From assembly GCA_947627215.1 (NCBI GenBank), contig CANQVD010000004.1, forward strand, positions 1-64,000: DNA of 64,000 bases, in the 5' to 3' direction. The translations under genes and the position numbers were made by a program. This DNA is from an uncultured Eisenbergiella sp. (GTDB lineage Bacteria; Bacillota; Clostridia; Lachnospirales; Lachnospiraceae). The notes under the pieces are model-generated. The model was given only the letters and a program-made list of their open reading frames with translations. It searched no databases and had not been told where the DNA came from. Of this stretch, positions 61,446 through 64,000 are shown piece after piece. Every line of letters begins with the position of its first letter. Position 1 is the stretch's first letter.

Positions 61446-64000
61446 ATGAGAGGATTCTTGTTTGGGAAGATTTTGGAAATGAGCCTGGTGGGGAGCTGGT
61501 GTATTTTGCTGGTGCTTCTCGTCAGGCTGTTTTTGCGCAGGGTGGAACGGAAATACTGTTACGCGCTCTGGATGGCGGCTTTTCTGAGCCTTGCGGTGCC
61601 GTTTTCCGTGCCGGGGCGTTTCAGTCTGGTGCCGCCGCAGATCGCGGGCTTTTCCCTCGAGGAAGGACAGAGTGCCTCCCGGGAGACGGAGGGAAGCGGG
61701 CTGTCCGGCGCGGAGCGGCCGGTGGGAAACGCGGGAATGGGAGCCGAATGGGCGGATGCGGGACAGAGCGGCTTTTCGGCTGGAGAGCTGACGGAAGATT
61801 TGAGTGCGCAGGGCGTATCCGGCGCGGCAAATGGACTCGGAATGGATGAAAAGGACGGCGGGAGCCTGGAAAAGGGCGGCCTTTCGGCCCTGCTGGCCGG
61901 GAAAGCGGGCGGGACGGTGATTTCAGAACGATTCCGTGCCTGGCTTCAGCGGTCCCTGCCGGTGCTGCAGTCCGTCTGGCTGGCCGGGCTTTTGGGGATC
62001 GCGGCGCTGACGCTGGCCCGGGTTTTTTTTGTGAGAAAGCTCATATCCTCCGAGAAATGGACGTACCGGGACGAAAAGCACCGGATCGTCCGGGTGGAGA
62101 AGCTGTCCGCGCCCTTTTTATGGGGACTGGTGCATCCCGTGATCTATCTGCCCGATGGGCTGGACCGGGAGGAGGAGAAATACATCATCGCCCACGAGCG
62201 CTGTCACAGAAAGCGGGGAGACAGTCTCTGGAAGCTGCTGGCTTTTGCGGCGGCTTCCGTTCACTGGTTCAATCCGCTGGTCTGGCTGGCCTGGGTCCTG
62301 TTCTGCCGGGACATGGAGATCTCCTGCGACGAAATGGTGCTGTCCCGGACAAGGGGAAATATCCGTGTCCCCTATGCCCAAAGTCTGCTCAAATATGCGG
62401 CGCGGCAGAACGGCTATCTGATGGCACCGCTCACCTTTGGGGAACCCTCCGTGAAAAGCCGGATCCGGAACGTGCTGCGGTTTCATCCCCAAAAGGCTTG
62501 GACGGCCGTGCTGGCGGGTTTTTGTGTGGCGGCGGTGGTGTTTGGCGTCTTTGTCCGTCCGGCGGTCACAGGCGGAAACGCTGATCCGGGTGCAAATCCT
62601 GTTCCGGGTGCGGAGTCGGCGGGAACCGGAGAAAACGGCCACGCAGAAGAATTCGGTGAGGCTGCGCCGGGCGTTGAAGATCTGCCAAACGGCGAAAACG
62701 GAGGAGCTGCGCCGGGCACTGCAGACGGACAAAGCCAAAATGCGGGCGGCGGACAGAGCGGAAATGCTGCCGGCGGACAGAACGGGAATGCGGCACAGCA
62801 GACCGGGGCGGGATCTGGCGCGTATACTGTCCGGGAGGACGGCGCGCAGGGGCCGGGGCTCTATCGGCGCGATCCCGAAGGCGGACAGGAGACGCGGATC
62901 ATCGGCGGTACGGTACAGATTCTGGGAGAGGATGCGGACGATCTGTATGTCAGCCGGCAGGAGAAAGCCGGCTTTTTCCTGGACAGCGTGCACAAATCGG
63001 ACGCCGCGGTGACGGCCGATCTTCTCGGACAGGCGGTCCCGGCGGCGGAGATCACGCGGTTCTACGGCGATGCGGATGTCCTGCTCTTTGCGGCGGGAGA
63101 ACGGGAAGGCAGCATGGGCCTGTTTTCCGGCGCGTTCTATTCCTATGACCGGGCGGCGGGCACGCTGACGGAGCGCGATCTGACGGACGCTCCCGGCTTC
63201 GATGTGGCGGGAGATTATGTTTATTATCAGAAATACCGGAATCAGGGCGAGGGAGACAGTCAGTTGTACCGCGCGGACCTGAAGCTGGAGGGGGAGCGGC
63301 AGATCGGCGACGGCTTCACCTGGCTGGCCTGGGAAGCGCCGGACCGGCTGCTGGTATCCGGGCCGGACCGCGCGGGAAACGGCGGACGCCTGGTGCTGCG
63401 AACGGACATGGAGGGCAGGAACGGACAGCAGATCTTCGATACGGATGTGCTGCGCTGGGAGCTGCAGGAATACGACAGGCAGGTCTGTACAATACGGGAG
63501 AGCACTGCGGACGGTTATCTCCTCCGCGTGGAGCAGTGGGGCTACCGGGAGAATGCGGGAATGGGATGGCGCGATTCCCTTATGCGTTGGGGAGAATATG
63601 CGGTATCGGCGGACGGAAGCGGATATGAGACGGTGGAGGAGGGAGGTCCGCTGGGGGACGGACAGGCCGACGGCCGATCGGTCGCGTCCGGAAACGTGAA
63701 CCTGCTTTCCGGCGGGGCGTTGTGGCAGAGTCTGGATGCGGAAAGAAAGAGCGCGTATCGGTCCGTGCTGGAGAGCGTCTGGTACGATCACGCGTTTCCG
63801 GGAGAAGAGGCGCGCCCCTGGGAAAGCGGCAGCTATGCCGTCTATGATGTGGACGGCGACGGCAGGCAGGAGCTTTTGGTGAATTTCATGGCCGCGATCA
63901 CAGCGGGCATGGAGATGCGCGTCTACGATCTGGATACCGCCTCCGGCACGGTGTATGAGGAGCTGGCGGAATACCCGTCCGTCACCTTTTATGCGAACCG
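61446..64000 (+). CDS. BlaR1-like M56 sensor metalloprotease (partial, runs off the window)
   Basis: A membrane sensor protease whose frame is open from the ATG at 61446 to the window end (851 codons). Helices lie near residues 8-30 and 38-55, a Gly/Ser/Glu-rich loop follows, and a third helix is near 175-197. The M56 zinc motif is HERCH (His250-His254), with CDEMVL as the probable third ligand. A fourth helix (VLAGFCVAAVVFGVFV) leads outside to a Gly/Asn/Gln-rich linker and a large beta-rich domain with DVDGDGRQELL, unlike the penicillin-binding domain of true BlaR1. No BlaI-type gene precedes it. Confidence 0.88.
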   Translation, partial: MRGFLFGKILEMSLVGSWCILLVLLVRLFLRRVERKYCYALWMAAFLSLAVPFSVPGRFSLVPPQIAGFSLEEGQSASRETEGSGLSGAERPVGNAGMGAEWADAGQSGFSAGELTEDLSAQGVSGAANGLGMDEKDGGSLEKGGLSALLAGKAGGTVISERFRAWLQRSLPVLQSVWLAGLLGIAALTLARVFFVRKLISSEKWTYRDEKHRIVRVEKLSAPFLWGLVHPVIYLPDGLDREEEKYIIAHERCHRKRGDSLWKLLAFAAASVHWFNPLVWLAWVLFCRDMEISCDEMVLSRTRGNIRVPYAQSLLKYAARQNGYLMAPLTFGEPSVKSRIRNVLRFHPQKAWTAVLAGFCVAAVVFGVFVRPAVTGGNADPGANPVPGAESAGTGENGHAEEFGEAAPGVEDLPNGENGGAAPGTADGQSQNAGGGQSGNAAGGQNGNAAQQTGAGSGAYTVREDGAQGPGLYRRDPEGGQETRIIGGTVQILGEDADDLYVSRQEKAGFFLDSVHKSDAAVTADLLGQAVPAAEITRFYGDADVLLFAAGEREGSMGLFSGAFYSYDRAAGTLTERDLTDAPGFDVAGDYVYYQKYRNQGEGDSQLYRADLKLEGERQIGDGFTWLAWEAPDRLLVSGPDRAGNGGRLVLRTDMEGRNGQQIFDTDVLRWELQEYDRQVCTIRESTADGYLLRVEQWGYRENAGMGWRDSLMRWGEYAVSADGSGYETVEEGGPLGDGQADGRSVASGNVNLLSGGALWQSLDAERKSAYRSVLESVWYDHAFPGEEARPWESGSYAVYDVDGDGRQELLVNFMAAITAGMEMRVYDLDTASGTVYEELAEYPSVTFYAN

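Noticed and set aside
61364-61849. Short plus-strand frame before the M56 gene, considered as a BlaI-type repressor
   Set aside because: Its translation has no winged-helix features and it overlaps the M56 frame, whose motifs are clear.

Overview
The window comes from a GC-rich, spore-forming member of the Clostridia, most likely a Lachnospiraceae-type Firmicute. The gene order of the housekeeping blocks (rimP-nusA-rnpM-ylxQ-infB-rbfA-nrnA-truB-ribF; yceD-rpmF-plsX-acpP-rnc-smc-ftsY; ylxM-ffh-rpsP-khpA-rimM-trmD-rplS; rbgA-rnhB-yraN) is typical of Firmicutes. SpoVAD points to endospore formation, and sigma-A-type promoters with 17-base spacers and strong Shine-Dalgarno sites recur throughout. 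This placement is inference from content and order, not from a database search.

Layout. 1-1.9 kb: a tandem repeat, a NapH-like ferredoxin and a C26 peptidase. 1.9-15.8 kb: tRNA-Glu, then the large translation and RNA-processing block (rimP to ribF, rpsO, pnp) with an NlpC/P60 wall hydrolase between. 16-22 kb: LytTR regulator, spoVAD, hflX, ridA, pepD and small genes. 22-25.4 kb: an ECF sigma factor with a membrane-anchored partner whose 3' third is AT-rich, opening an AT-rich accessory island with a dead IS200-type transposase and a small secreted protein. 25.4-27.5 kb: a GH43-like glycosidase and tRNA-Gly. 27.7-36.3 kb: yceD to ftsY, then a threonine dehydratase. 36.5-38.9 kb: an M28 peptidase and a three-gene DUF3791/DUF3990 cassette with its own promoter. 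38.9-48.3 kb: SRP, ribosome maturation, tRNA modification, two signal peptidases, rnhB, yraN and pgeF. 48.4-51.8 kb: a two-component system. 51.9-61 kb: a NYN-LOTUS protein, then a uronate-use cluster (uxaC and a LacI regulator on the minus strand, uxaB, uxaA, a TIM-barrel protein and an SGNH esterase on the plus strand). 61.4-64 kb: a BlaR1-like M56 sensor protease that runs off the window.

How the parts work together. The uxa genes convert galacturonate to 2-keto-3-deoxygluconate, and the flanking esterase and GH43 enzyme suggest use of pectin or other plant cell-wall sugars. The translation blocks are read from consensus promoters; those of tRNA-Glu and rimP share an almost identical upstream region.

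The most unusual items are two copies of a long palindromic element (12831-13045 and, inverted, 61031-61256) with a conserved core but arms that differ in sequence while remaining self-complementary; the DUF3791/DUF3990/unknown cassette; the hybrid sigma-factor partner gene; a TrmD-acetyltransferase fusion; an IF-2 with a spacer of more than 600 residues; and an M56 sensor with a palindromic operator but no adjacent repressor gene.
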